A DNA stretch of 64,000 nt from Vibrio variabilis (GCF_003263785.1 NZ_JYJK01000078.1:124001-188000), one strand, 5' to 3'. Positions 47,498 through 57,241 are shown, numbered from the stretch's first letter. Translations and numbers: made by a program. Notes: generated by a model from the letters alone, not told the origin.

Positions 47498-49035
47498 ATG
47501 GAAAGGACAAATAAATCACTCATCTCTACCGTGTCAGTGGCGGTCATATCAAATTTCTTGATCTTGTATTTTATTTTTGTCCAGATATCGGGAGTGAACT
47601 CGATTAGTGAAGATTGGGCAAAAGTACAAGACCAGAGTATACGAATCGCTATCAACCTTGCTGAAGTCGAGCGCGACTTTGGGTATGTTGGCTTTATCCA
47701 TCACTTCAAAAACTATATTATCAGGAGAACCGATAGTTACTACTTGCGTGCGGTTGAGAGTCACAAAGATGTGTCGGAGGCATTAAATAACTTCAAGAAG
47801 CATCCTGCTTTAAGCCAGAGTGATCTCCAATCTATACGAGTCCTTGAAAACACCTTGTCAGAGTACAAGGCGAAGCTAGAGCTTGCGCGAGAGTATCCCG
47901 TAGACTATCAAATCGATGAACTTGACAATATTGTTAGAGTAAATGACTTACCGGCCGCCAACGCACTTGGGCAACTGAGAGCAGACATTTTGCTAGATTG
48001 AAAGTGGCGGAAACATCCATGAATGAGAAAGTCGGAGTATTCCAACAGGAAACCATGCTGTTGGGGCTTTGTTTAATACCGCTTTTTCTCTTTTTCAATA
48101 CCGTCACTATTATCACTTTGCGTAAGCAGGCTATTAGCATTAATGAGCTTACCGCTATTTTTAACTCTTCCTCTGACGGTATAATCTATGTGAACGCTAG
48201 TGGGAAGATATGTAAGGCCAATAACGTCGCTTTAAAAATATTTGGCTATACCAGTAGAGAGTTTAGGCGTCTTGAAATAGAAGATTTGTTAGACAGCGCC
48301 CTAAGAAGCAAACATAGGGTTTTAAGAAGTGGCTTTATGAGCGAAGAGCAATCACGCTCTTTGAACGGGTCAGATTCAAAAGTTCACGGGGTGAAAAAAG
48401 ATGGTTCCAAAGTTGAACTGAGCATTGCCATAACCGCGAAAAAGTTGGGTAATGAGATGATCGGTATTTGTGTGATAAAAGATCTAACCGCGATAAATAC
48501 CCTCCAACAACACTCAGAAAGTGACCACCTCACTGAAATAAGCAACCGGAGACATTTCGATTACATCTTGAATAAAGAGCTCAATCGAGTGTTGCGAAAC
48601 CAGCGAGAGGCTTCTTTGCTCCTGATTGATATTGATAATTTTAAGCAGTTAAATGATGGATATGGGCATTTGGCTGGCGATAAGGCATTAAAGCAAGTTG
48701 CTGAGTTTTTGGTACTTCAGTCTAGAGAAAGTGATTATGTCTGCCGTTGGGGAGGAGATGAATTCGCCATCTTTTGCCCTGAGTTGCTATCAACAGAAGC
48801 GGTTATTTTTGCAGAGCGATTAAGAAAGAGCTTCGAGACACTGACGGAAAATGATGAACACCCTTTAACCCTGAGTATTGGTATTGCAGGCACGAGTCTC
48901 GTCCAACCTTTGACATCCATTAATCTATTGGACTCAGCAGACAAGGCCGTTTACCAAGCAAAACAAATGGGTAAGAATCAGGTCGTGAACTTTCAAGATA
49001 TTTTTGATGCCAAAGTTGAAATGTCCAATATTTAA
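47498..49035 (+). CDS. Membrane PAS-GGDEF diguanylate cyclase, one frameshift
   Basis: Joined by one T in the four-T run at 47988-47991, this is a 512-residue protein. It has two membrane helices (about 15-35 and 185-205) flanking a periplasmic helical sensor of about 150 residues. A PAS domain follows (IFNSSSDGIIYVNASGKI near 220) and an intact GGDEF domain (CRWGGDEFAIFCP near 425; LLIDIDNFKQLNDGYGHLAGD). It should make cyclic di-GMP in response to an outside or membrane signal. Start taken at the ATG at 47498; a TTG at 47489 is unlikely. Confidence 0.87.
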
Positions 49036-49063
49036 AGTGGTGAGTATGTGAACAATCTAACCA

Positions 49064-49530
49064 TTAAGTACTGTCAACTTTGCCTTCTTTCAACTGCGCA
49101 AAATTGTCTTGGTGTGGAGCGTAATGACGGGTAACTTCAAACCCCATATCATTCAAAGTGTGAGTGACTAAAGAAGCGGCCACATGATGAAATGACAAAT
49201 CGGTTACACCGATGGCATTTTTTCAACATCGCCGTCAGCGCTGATGATCATGCCGTCACTTGGACGCTTCTCGCTGTAGAATTCGATCTTTGAGGCGAGT
49301 GACTGTTGCGACATTGTTCTTGCCGTTTACAGTGCCAAAGTAAACCCATTCTGAAGCACTATCGATAGTGATAGGGTTCAGCCCCAAATAGAATTTTGTA
49401 AACCCAAACCGGATTGTTGTGCCTGTCCTTTGGGCATGGATTGGAAAGAGATTGGTGTCTAGTTTTAGTCGTCACTAAATATTGATGAAGAAACTGAACG
49501 GATACGGCATCAATCTCAGGAGCCATAAGC
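49064..49530 (-). pseudogene. Decayed, fused remnant: MRJP/dopachrome tautomerase-like plus glycine-betaine binding protein-like
   Basis: No long frame exists here, yet pieces of two unrelated families read leftward. About 49412-49222 gives GFTKFYLGLNPITIDSASEW, VYFGTVNG and SKIEFYSEKRPSDGMIISAD, like major-royal-jelly/dopachrome-tautomerase-related proteins, in shifting frames. About 49216-49064 gives AIGVTDLSFHHVAASLVTHT, then LNDMGFEVTRHYAPHQDNFA and QLKEGKVD, the pattern of OpuAC glycine-betaine binding domains, ending TAA. The mixture implies deletion-fusion and drift. It lies downstream of a LysR gene. Confidence 0.6.
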
Positions 49531-49560
49531 TCTGCACGGCTTACGTGACGGTGTGAGCTT

Positions 49561-50406
49561 CTATCGATACTGGTTGTTTTGAATTACCGATTTCAGTATT
49601 TCTCGTGTCGCCTTGTGGTCTTCATCGTTGACAAAACGTCGGTGGTAGATCATACGGTGCTGAACGTTACGTATTTCCAGTGGGATCGGGAATATTTTCA
49701 GGTTTAACATTGGAGCCAAATGCTTGGCGAGGGACAGCGTTGATGCTCCTAGTAGATTCGTTGTGGCGGCGAGAGCTAGCATACTGGAAACCGATCCTGT
49801 TTCTGCTTTGATGACTCTCGGTGGGCTGGGCTTTTGCGATAAATAATCCATCATATTGGCGTTATTACGACGAATTTTTAAGGCGATATGTTGGGCTCGA
49901 TAGTAGTCTTCGTAAGAGAGTGAGTCACCGATATCTGGATGATCTTTCCTGCATACACAAACTGCGGGTTCTTCAATAATGTCTTCCACAACATGTGCTT
50001 GGCTGGTACTCGTGGCGAAATCGATCGCAAGGTGAACCTTTTGTGAGTCTATATCGGCGAGCAATTGTTTTTCACTAAGCGGCGCCTCAACAAAAGAGAG
50101 CCCAGGTAAGTCACAGACCAGATGCATTAGGCTCTCACTGCAGTAGACTCGAGTGATCTCTTGTCGCTTCTCTATCGTCTCAAGTACCGCGAGCGGCATT
50201 TCGATCTTATCGGACAGTGCCACGGCCGCGCCAGTTGGTGCGATCCCTCTACCTGATCGAACGAACAACGTCTTTCCCACCACACCTTCTAATCGTTTCA
50301 AGGCTGCACTCACCGCTGGCTGAGTAAGGTTAAGTTCTTCTGCAGCTAGAGTGATAGAGCGGTGTCGATACACTGCGCTAAAAGTCGATAGAAGGTTTAA
50401 GTCCAT
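49561..50406 (-). CDS. LysR-family transcriptional regulator
   Basis: A 281-residue LysR regulator with helix-turn-helix at about residues 3-62 (FSAVYRHRSITLAAEELNLT; QPAVSAALKRLEGVVGK) and an effector domain from about 88. It is divergent from the EamA gene at 50567 with a 160-base gap, the usual LysR-target arrangement, so it probably controls that exporter. Downstream on its strand lies the decayed region at 49064-49530. Confidence 0.9.
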   Translation of the reverse strand: MDLNLLSTFSAVYRHRSITLAAEELNLTQPAVSAALKRLEGVVGKTLFVRSGRGIAPTGAAVALSDKIEMPLAVLETIEKRQEITRVYCSESLMHLVCDLPGLSFVEAPLSEKQLLADIDSQKVHLAIDFATSTSQAHVVEDIIEEPAVCVCRKDHPDIGDSLSYEDYYRAQHIALKIRRNNANMMDYLSQKPSPPRVIKAETGSVSSMLALAATTNLLGASTLSLAKHLAPMLNLKIFPIPLEIRNVQHRMIYHRRFVNDEDHKATREILKSVIQNNQYR

Positions 50407-50566
50407 AACAAACTGATCCGATCAATGATGTCTCTATCGTAGCAGAGGGTTAGTATGTGAACCAGTCACTAACGGAACTCCAATTCATATAAGACCTAAG
50501 TGGGGCTTGTGATTTCAATATCCAAGGCGCAAAGTAGGGGCAAATTACTACAACAAAGATAGACAG

Positions 50567-51451
50567 ATGGATTTAGCAAGTTTTTTAAGGTTGATTCTTC
50601 TTGCCTCAATATGGGGTGGCTCCTTTTTATTTATGCGGATTGCTGCCAACGTTATGGGGCCTGCGGTACTGATTGAAGCGAGAGTATTTTTTGCGGCCAT
50701 CGCTCTATTTGTAATGAGCATTTATTTAAAGAAGAAGCTTGAGTTCACCAAGCATACTCGACATTTTTTCATCATCGGACTGTTCAATACGGCGCTGCCG
50801 TTTCTATTGTTTGCCTATGCCGCTCAAACGTTGAATGCGTCAACTTTATCGATTCTTAACTCAACCGCTGCCATTTGGGGAGCGGTGATTGGCGTATTTT
50901 GGACCAAAACACCGCTAACAAAGCGCGGAGCACTAGGTTTACTTATCGGTGTTATTGGTGTCGCCGTGTTAGTCGGTTGGGATGCGGTGCGGATAGGTGA
51001 AGAGGCGACGCTACCGATTGTTGCAGGCGTGATGGCTGCGTGTTGTTATGGCATTGCGACCAATTACGCAAAGAATGCGCCTTCCATACCGGCATTTAAT
51101 AATGCGCATGGCAGCATGTGGGCAGCCTGTTTGATCGTGTTGCCGTTGATACCCTTTGTACCAATGAGAGAGGCGCCGACTCAAGAGGTCTGGCTAGCGG
51201 TAGTATTGCTGGGCGTTGTCTGTACAGGGGCGGCATATTTGCTCTATTTTCGTTTGGTTACAGATATTGGACCGTCTTCCGCGTTGTCGGTCACCTTTCT
51301 AATTCCGATGTTTGGAATACTGTGGGGCAATTTGTTCTTGGGTGAACCTATCGGCATCAACACTGTGGTGGGAACTATATTGGTTATTAGTGGCACGATG
51401 CTTGTAACGGGGTTCTCTTTTTCTTCACTGAGAAAGGTCAGAGCTGGGTAA
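50567..51451 (+). CDS. EamA-family transporter
   Basis: A ten-helix drug/metabolite transporter of 294 residues with both EamA repeats (IWGGSFLFMRIAANVMGPA near residue 15; GAVIGVFWTK near 105; LFLGEPIGINTVVGTILVIS near 255). Unlike the one at 4446 its frame is intact. The substrate is unknown. It is divergent from the LysR gene at 49561 and convergent with the RND pump. Confidence 0.9.
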   Translation: MDLASFLRLILLASIWGGSFLFMRIAANVMGPAVLIEARVFFAAIALFVMSIYLKKKLEFTKHTRHFFIIGLFNTALPFLLFAYAAQTLNASTLSILNSTAAIWGAVIGVFWTKTPLTKRGALGLLIGVIGVAVLVGWDAVRIGEEATLPIVAGVMAACCYGIATNYAKNAPSIPAFNNAHGSMWAACLIVLPLIPFVPMREAPTQEVWLAVVLLGVVCTGAAYLLYFRLVTDIGPSSALSVTFLIPMFGILWGNLFLGEPIGINTVVGTILVISGTMLVTGFSFSSLRKVRAG

Positions 51452-51466
51452 GGTTGGAATGAAGGC

Positions 51467-51498
51467 GACTTGCCACCGAAATTAAGCAGTGGCAAGTC
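51467..51498. terminator. Hairpin between convergent genes
   Basis: A 10-bp stem (GACTTGCCAC / GTGGCAAGTC) with a 12-base loop and a short TTT on the rightward side. Confidence 0.65.
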
Positions 51499-51507
51499 TT
51501 TGGGGGC

Positions 51508-54500
51508 TTATAGTTGGGCTGTGGGTGCAGGTTTAAACAGTTCGCGGATTTGTTGAATCAGTACAAAAAACACACTTGCCATAATACAACCAACAAACGT
51601 GGCGGTGACTATGCCACCAAATGATGCCCAACCCAATGCCTGTTGGCCGCCAGAGCCGACAGCATTTGCTAGCATTAATGGAATCAGTCCCACGCCGAAT
51701 GAGAATGCGGTCATAAACACTGCGCGAGCACGCAAGCGGAGTGCTTGAACCGCAGCTTGCTTAATCGTTAGTTCACCTTCATCGCGTAGCGTTTTAGCAA
51801 ACTCGACGATAAGAATCGCGTTTCGAACTGTCATACCTATCAGCAAGATGGCCGATAGCTGGGTAAGAATGTTGATGTTGCCACCAATATGAATCACGCC
51901 CTCAACGATGCCGATGACCGCTGTTGGAACGGTCAACATAATCGCGAGAGGGATCAGCCAAGACTCATACTGCGCGACCAACACTAAGAAGGTGACGAGC
52001 AGAGCAAGCCCCATGACTAGGGCAACCGTATTGCCCGCATTGACTTCTTCTTTTGCTGCGCCGGTAAACTCAACGCGATAACCAAACTCTTCAGCAAGCT
52101 CTTGTATCGCCTGGATAGCTTGACCTGTAGCTACGGTTGGAATGACGTCGATGAACACCCCCTGCTCAGCGTTATACCGAGTAATGAAATTAGGGACTTT
52201 GATTTGTTCTACATCGAAGAGCTTGTCGTAGGTGATACGTTTGCCATTTGATTTTGACAACCCGGTTTGTTTCAGTGCTTCTGGGTCTAATCGATAATTG
52301 GGGTCATTTTGCACCATCACCTTGTAGTTTCGTCCACCCATGTTGAATGTGTTGATGTACATACCACCAAAGTGTGTTTGCATGCCTTCAACCACATCCG
52401 CGAACGTCACGCCATATTTTAGCAAGTCGTCACGCTTGATATTGAGCTTCATGGAAGGTTTTGTCACTTCGAACTGAGTCATCGCTAGACCAATTCGCTC
52501 GTCCTCCATTAAGCGTGCGTTAAAGTCCGTTGTGAGCTTGTAAAGCTCGTTGGGTGTCAGTTCCGGTGCAAGCAAAACGAAGTTGACACCATCGACCATG
52601 CCTAGCTCAGGAATGACAGGTGGTTTAAAAGCAAACGCTTGGATATCGGTATTTTCAGCTAAAACGGCATTCACTTGGTCTGTGATAGCGACGTCTGTAG
52701 CCGTTCGGTTTTGCATATCATCAAGCGACACTAACATCATGAAACTGCTCATTTCTGCGGTTCCAGTTAGCAGATTAAACCCGGATGCCTCAACACTGGT
52801 GGAAACGCCAGGTAGCGCATTGAGCTGCTGGGTCAGATTGGCTAGGTATTGGTCGGTTTGTGTCAACGCTGTGCCTTGTGGGAAGCTTCCAACCACAAAA
52901 ATAGCGCTAGTATCTTCTTCTGGTAGGAGACCGGTTGGCAAGCTCGCTCCTCGCTCTACCGATAAATAGAGGCCACCAGCTAGCAGCGCGATAGTCAGTA
53001 TTGGTAGGCGAGTTGCTGTCCATGCTAGACCAGTAAAAGCTCGGATTTTCTGTGTAATAACCCATTCAACGGACTTTGCGATAGCATTTTTCTTTGGCGG
53101 CTTCATAAACAGCGCGCACAGCGCGGGAGTCAATGTGAGCGCCACTAAGGTTGAAACTACCACAGAGGCACATAGGACGATGCCAAATTCAGAATAGATA
53201 GTGCCGGCCATGCCCGGAATAAATAGTGAAGGGGTAAAAACGGCAAGCAACACGAGCATAGAGGCGACAATTGGAGAAAAGGTGATATCTAAAGCTTTAG
53301 ATATTGCCTGTTTAACTGTCATCTCGGGATGCTCGTGTAATTGATGCTCGGCGTTTTCAATAACGATAATTGCGGCATCAACAACAATACCAATTGCCAT
53401 CACCAGACCAAACATGGAGATGATATTGATTTGAATACCAAGTCCGCTCATGACCGCAAATGTGCCAATGAGAGAAACGGGAATCGCCGTTACTGTAATC
53501 AAGGTCAATCGAAAATTTTGCATAAAAAGGAGAGTGACCAAGGAAACAATGGCAACAGCTAGAACCAAAGTTTCTACAACGCTGTAAATGGCGCCATCAA
53601 TAAAGGTGGTTGCATCGTAGACGGTCTTGATTTGGTAATCGTTTGGCTGTTGTAAAAGGGATTTAATGCCAGAGGCTACATCCATTGCGTTGGCTTCTGG
53701 AGTTTTGTAGATGAACAGCACTGCACCGTTAGCGGCTTCACCATAAGCATTGGCGGTATAGATTTCGCTGCCTAGTTCGATTTCTGCGATGTCTCGTAAG
53801 AAGATGGTTTTCCCCAGTTCGTCTGAGCGAACGACGATGTTGCCAAACTCTTCAGGGGAAGATAAACCACCCTCAACGGTAATTGGGAATTCAAACTTAT
53901 CGTTGACCACGCTACCGGCGGAAGCAATCTTATTTTGGGTGGCGATTGCATGATTGATTTCATCGACATTGATCGAGTAATGCTTCATTTTGTTCGGGTT
54001 GAGCCAAACACGAATAGAGTATTTCTTTTCACCAAGTACATCGACTTTTGACACGCCGTTGATACGTTGAATTCTCTCTTTTAGTGGACCGCCTGCAAAC
54101 GCGCTGATCTCAATAGCCGATGCCTCGCCAGATGGATCGGTAATTGAGATGCCGAGCATTAAGCCATTAGAGAGTTTCTCCACTTTAACACCATTTCGCA
54201 TCACATCGCCGGGTAGCTCCGGAAGGGCGAGATTGACGCGATTCTGTACCAAGTTAACGGCTTTGTCTGAATCAGTACCACTTTCAAAAACGACTTCGAG
54301 AGTATAGGTACCATCTGCACCGCTGGTGGACTTCATATACTCCATTCCAGCGACCCCATTGACCTGTTTTTCGATTTCAGGAGCGACAGATTTCGCCATA
54401 ACATCAGCACTGGCACCGTCCATGAACGTTGTGACTTCTACGGTTACAGGCGCAACGTCGGGGTACCTTCCTATTGGGGAGTTGGCGGCAGCGATTGCTC

Positions 54501-54567
54501 CAATAAGTGAGATTAAAAGCGCAATAACAATTGCAAACTTAGGCCGTTCTATGAACATTTTAAACAT
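51508..54567 (-). CDS. RND-family multidrug efflux permease (HAE1-like), no adaptor nearby
   Basis: A 1019-residue inner-membrane trimeric proton antiporter of the AcrB type, with two sets of six helices and two large periplasmic porter regions. It keeps MFKMFIERPKFAIVIAL at the N-terminus, SPIGRYPDVAPVTVEVTTF near 30 and GSGGQQALGWASFGG near 960. The proton-relay site differs: AcrB VDDAIVVVEN is here VDAAIIVIEN (second Asp lost), and AcrB AKNAILIVEF is VRNAILIVEF (Lys to Arg). No periplasmic adaptor or outer-membrane channel gene flanks it. It is therefore an orphan permease or uses partners encoded elsewhere. Confidence 0.92.
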   Translation of the reverse strand: MFKMFIERPKFAIVIALLISLIGAIAAANSPIGRYPDVAPVTVEVTTFMDGASADVMAKSVAPEIEKQVNGVAGMEYMKSTSGADGTYTLEVVFESGTDSDKAVNLVQNRVNLALPELPGDVMRNGVKVEKLSNGLMLGISITDPSGEASAIEISAFAGGPLKERIQRINGVSKVDVLGEKKYSIRVWLNPNKMKHYSINVDEINHAIATQNKIASAGSVVNDKFEFPITVEGGLSSPEEFGNIVVRSDELGKTIFLRDIAEIELGSEIYTANAYGEAANGAVLFIYKTPEANAMDVASGIKSLLQQPNDYQIKTVYDATTFIDGAIYSVVETLVLAVAIVSLVTLLFMQNFRLTLITVTAIPVSLIGTFAVMSGLGIQINIISMFGLVMAIGIVVDAAIIVIENAEHQLHEHPEMTVKQAISKALDITFSPIVASMLVLLAVFTPSLFIPGMAGTIYSEFGIVLCASVVVSTLVALTLTPALCALFMKPPKKNAIAKSVEWVITQKIRAFTGLAWTATRLPILTIALLAGGLYLSVERGASLPTGLLPEEDTSAIFVVGSFPQGTALTQTDQYLANLTQQLNALPGVSTSVEASGFNLLTGTAEMSSFMMLVSLDDMQNRTATDVAITDQVNAVLAENTDIQAFAFKPPVIPELGMVDGVNFVLLAPELTPNELYKLTTDFNARLMEDERIGLAMTQFEVTKPSMKLNIKRDDLLKYGVTFADVVEGMQTHFGGMYINTFNMGGRNYKVMVQNDPNYRLDPEALKQTGLSKSNGKRITYDKLFDVEQIKVPNFITRYNAEQGVFIDVIPTVATGQAIQAIQELAEEFGYRVEFTGAAKEEVNAGNTVALVMGLALLVTFLVLVAQYESWLIPLAIMLTVPTAVIGIVEGVIHIGGNINILTQLSAILLIGMTVRNAILIVEFAKTLRDEGELTIKQAAVQALRLRARAVFMTAFSFGVGLIPLMLANAVGSGGQQALGWASFGGIVTATFVGCIMASVFFVLIQQIRELFKPAPTAQL

Positions 54568-54819
54568 GTTAGCTACCCATTGATGAATATTTGTCCTGAG
54601 TTTACGCTTGGGTATTTTTAATCACAATTGAGTCGCTGACTGTTCTATCAGCAAACGAAATAGCAAATATTTGAGGTTCGAATAGCAAGGTTTGACATCG
54701 TATCTGAAGAGCTAATTTCGTGACTACGTATTTGCTGATGGAATAGAAGCTATTTTTCCAGTGAGTTTTAATGTCGCTACAGTGGCACTCCTTTCAAAAA
54801 TCAATTGGATGAAACTCGA

Positions 54820-55140
54820 ATGAAAAAACTGTTAGTAACGACCATGATGCTTGCCGGCGTGACTCCTGCATTTGCTTATCACCCATGTGAGCCTGGCAAT
54901 GCCGTTACCGATGCGGTGGAAGGTGCTGTTGTTGGTGGTGTGGTTGGTGCGATAGCTGGTGATGCTAAAACAGGAGCGATGATTGGCGGTGCAGCTGGCG
55001 TCGTTGATGGCGCATACGACGAAGCAGAGTGTGATGCGTTGGTGGGTGAGGCGATTGTTGAAGAGGCGATCGTTGCGGACTATGAAGACCGAGTCGTCGA
55101 CGAAGTCATCATTGACAGCACGCTAGACGAAGGCTGGTAG
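54820..55140 (+). CDS. Secreted glycine-zipper protein
   Basis: A 106-residue protein from the ATG at 54820 with a signal peptide (to PAFA-Y, about residue 19). A glycine-zipper core follows, AVEGAVVGGVVGAIAGDAKT then GAMIGGAAGVVDGA, the membrane-inserting repeat type. The acidic C-terminal tail (EEAIVADYEDRVVDEVIIDS) is unusual. The ORF extends 5 codons upstream to 54805, which I exclude. Function unknown; it may form or stabilise an envelope structure. Confidence 0.7.
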   Translation: MKKLLVTTMMLAGVTPAFAYHPCEPGNAVTDAVEGAVVGGVVGAIAGDAKTGAMIGGAAGVVDGAYDEAECDALVGEAIVEEAIVADYEDRVVDEVIIDSTLDEGW

Positions 55141-55321
55141 TGATCCGGTCGAGGTTTTCGTCAATTCTTTTGTGGGTACTACTGACCATAACTCTCTGAA
55201 CTATATTGATAATATAAAGGTCAATAAAGCTAGTGTAATAAATGCTATAACCTTGAGTTAATTGTTCTAGACTCTCTCGCCCCTTAGTCTGCTCGCGTCA
55301 TTTACTTCTAGGATTAGTTTC

Positions 55322-56140
55322 ATGCGCGCGAGCATTACCCTTTTAAGCGCAGCTATGGCTGCGTGTTTCTCTTTTTCTTCTTATGCTGCTAACGACTCAG
55401 ATACTCAGGTTCAGGACATGTCAGACCCTCTGGCAGTTTACACCCAAGCCGGTGCTGGTGCTTCTGATAAAGGTCTGAACTTTAAAGTAGGCCGTACCTA
55501 TGACACGGGTAATCCAGAAACCATGGCGATGAACATCATCGAGGTTAAAGGCGTTGTTGGAGAGTATCTAGGCTGGTCAGGTTCGAGCCATCGCGATAAT
55601 TCTATTGATAGCGTTCGTTTTCGTAACTTCAGTGTAAACACGACGAATGGCCGAGGCTCTCAGGTTGATTTGAACTACAACGTGGAGCAGGAGAGCTTAA
55701 ACGCCTCTTATAGCTTTATTCAGGCACTGCCAAAGATGGGTAACCTTAATCTTTACCCATTGGCAGGTCTTGGCGTGAATGTGAGAAACGGTGAGTTTCA
55801 GGGCTGTGAAAATATGCCAAACGTAGACTGTCCTATTGAACAGCAAAACATTGGCTACACCATTCCAGGTACGTATGCCGTTGTGGGGGCGTATACCAAG
55901 TATGCCATCACTGACAAGTTGTGGCTCAACTACAATCCTATGTGGTTGACGACAATCTCAGGCTCAAAAGCTTATGTAGAGAACGCTTACGGATCTGGTA
56001 TGGACTCTATCTTTACCAACGAGTTCGCGGTGTCTTATCAATTCACACCTCGCTTCAACGTTCGTTATTTTGCTAACTGGACGCAGGAGCAGAACTATTT
56101 TGATGGTGACCAAAGAGTGGAGTTTAACTATCAGTTTTAA
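55322..56140 (+). CDS. Outer-membrane barrel protein of unknown family
   Basis: A 272-residue protein with a signal peptide (to SYAAND, about residue 22) and a repetitive beta-strand composition ending in VEFNYQF. The terminal Phe and alternating aromatics fit an outer-membrane barrel. One pair of cysteines (GCENMPNVDCP) lies in a probable extracellular loop. I do not recognise a family. It is alone, with no ribosome site stronger than AGGATTAGTTTC. Confidence 0.65.
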   Translation: MRASITLLSAAMAACFSFSSYAANDSDTQVQDMSDPLAVYTQAGAGASDKGLNFKVGRTYDTGNPETMAMNIIEVKGVVGEYLGWSGSSHRDNSIDSVRFRNFSVNTTNGRGSQVDLNYNVEQESLNASYSFIQALPKMGNLNLYPLAGLGVNVRNGEFQGCENMPNVDCPIEQQNIGYTIPGTYAVVGAYTKYAITDKLWLNYNPMWLTTISGSKAYVENAYGSGMDSIFTNEFAVSYQFTPRFNVRYFANWTQEQNYFDGDQRVEFNYQF

Positions 56141-56243
56141 TTGAATGGTTTGGGAGGTTTAGTGAGCAAGGATGCTCTTAAAGTGGGTAAGTGAAGATAT
56201 TCATTCCTTCGAATATCTTTGATCTATTTAAAATGAGTCAAGC

Positions 56244-56924
56244 TTAGAATGGGAATACTACGCCTACTTTGCCGTAAGTATTGCGATCGTTTGTACCGTG
56301 TGAGCCTTCGTTACCAATCTCAACGTAGGGGATCATGTTGTCGATTGCATTGAACGTTGCACGAAGTTCAAGGTTGTAGATCATGTCTTTGCTTTGGTCG
56401 CCAGCAATCACTTTCTTCTCGTGTTGCTTCTGGCCTACCACTTTAGCGTTTAGATACATGCGTTCTGTTAGTTGCTTTCCAGCAGCTAGGTCAAAACGGG
56501 TGATGTCGCCACGAGGTGTAGCATTGTTTGAGTTGAGGTCGATGTCCTTACGTAGACGAAATGATGTATCAAACATATCAGCAACGTTACCGCCAACCGT
56601 TACACCAAACTTGTTTTGGTCATTCGCCGGTTGTTGGCGACTTTTCTTATCGACAAACTCATATTCACCTTTTAGCCAGAAGCTTTCGAAATCGTGCTTG
56701 TAGTTAACGTTGTACTCGTTCTCAAAGTTTGCTTTGCGTTTAGCTGAAAGACCAAATCCTTCGTAACCAACGAATGCTTTGATGCCAGAGCCGTTACTTG
56801 TTGTGTATTCTTTTTCACCGTCAACAAATTTAGCATCAAGTTCAATACCACCAGAGAAACCGTTTGCGAAAGCACTTACAGAAAGTGCAGATGAGATTGC
56901 GAGAAGGATTGCTGTTTTTTTCAT
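56244..56924 (-). CDS. OmpG/KdgM-like outer-membrane porin
   Basis: A 226-residue barrel from the ATG at 56924 with a canonical signal peptide (MKKTAILLAISSALSVSAFA, about 20 residues). Strands end with VGVVFPF, so a terminal Phe anchors BAM recognition. Size and FWLKGEYEFVDKKSRQQ, with DMIYNLELRATFNAIDN, resemble monomeric oligosaccharide porins such as OmpG/KdgM. Seventeen extra codons upstream in frame are excluded. Its promoter region contains the octanucleotide repeat at 57024-57079. Confidence 0.7.
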   Translation of the reverse strand: MKKTAILLAISSALSVSAFANGFSGGIELDAKFVDGEKEYTTSNGSGIKAFVGYEGFGLSAKRKANFENEYNVNYKHDFESFWLKGEYEFVDKKSRQQPANDQNKFGVTVGGNVADMFDTSFRLRKDIDLNSNNATPRGDITRFDLAAGKQLTERMYLNAKVVGQKQHEKKVIAGDQSKDMIYNLELRATFNAIDNMIPYVEIGNEGSHGTNDRNTYGKVGVVFPF

Positions 56925-57023
56925 TTCTTTATTACCTATATTATTGTTTTTGCCCCCGTAATTGGAGCGGCACAAAGTTACCTAAAAAATGAAATGTGAC
57001 TAAATTAGGAAGTATTCGGTATT

Positions 57024-57079
57024 TTGATTGGTTGATTGGTTGATTGGTTGATTGGTTGATTGGTTGATTGGTTGGTTGG
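57024..57079. repeat. Octanucleotide tandem repeat upstream of the porin gene
   Basis: Six perfect copies of TTGATTGG are followed by two copies of TTGG. The tract begins 100 bases before the porin ATG at 56924. Such arrays change copy number by slippage. Confidence 0.95.
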
Positions 57080-57086
57080 AAGAGCA

Positions 57087-57241
57087 CCCCTCCCAGCCTC
57101 CCGGCTGCGCGCCCCGCTTAAAGGGGAGGAGCTACTAGCTCGCTACGCATCGCTATTTAGCTTAAGCGATGCGACGATCGGAGCGAGCCTGTATTTTTCC
57201 CCCTTAATAACGGGGCGCGTAGCCGGGGGAGTTAGAGGGGG
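57087..57241. repeat. Foldback (MITE- or REP-like) intergenic element
   Basis: About 155 bases form one long imperfect inverted repeat. The outer arms share CCGGCTNCGCGCCCCG (left near 57101-57116; right complement near 57210-57226) and flanking C- and G-rich runs. The inner arms pair GCTCGCTACGCATCGC (57138-57153) with GCGATGCG (57166-57173) and GAGCGAGC (57181-57188). No frame in it looks real. It resembles small mobile or structural repeats scattered in Vibrio genomes. Confidence 0.7.

Noticed and set aside
57024..57079. CRISPR array
   Set aside because: The repeats are 8 bases, directly adjacent with no spacers, and there are no cas genes.
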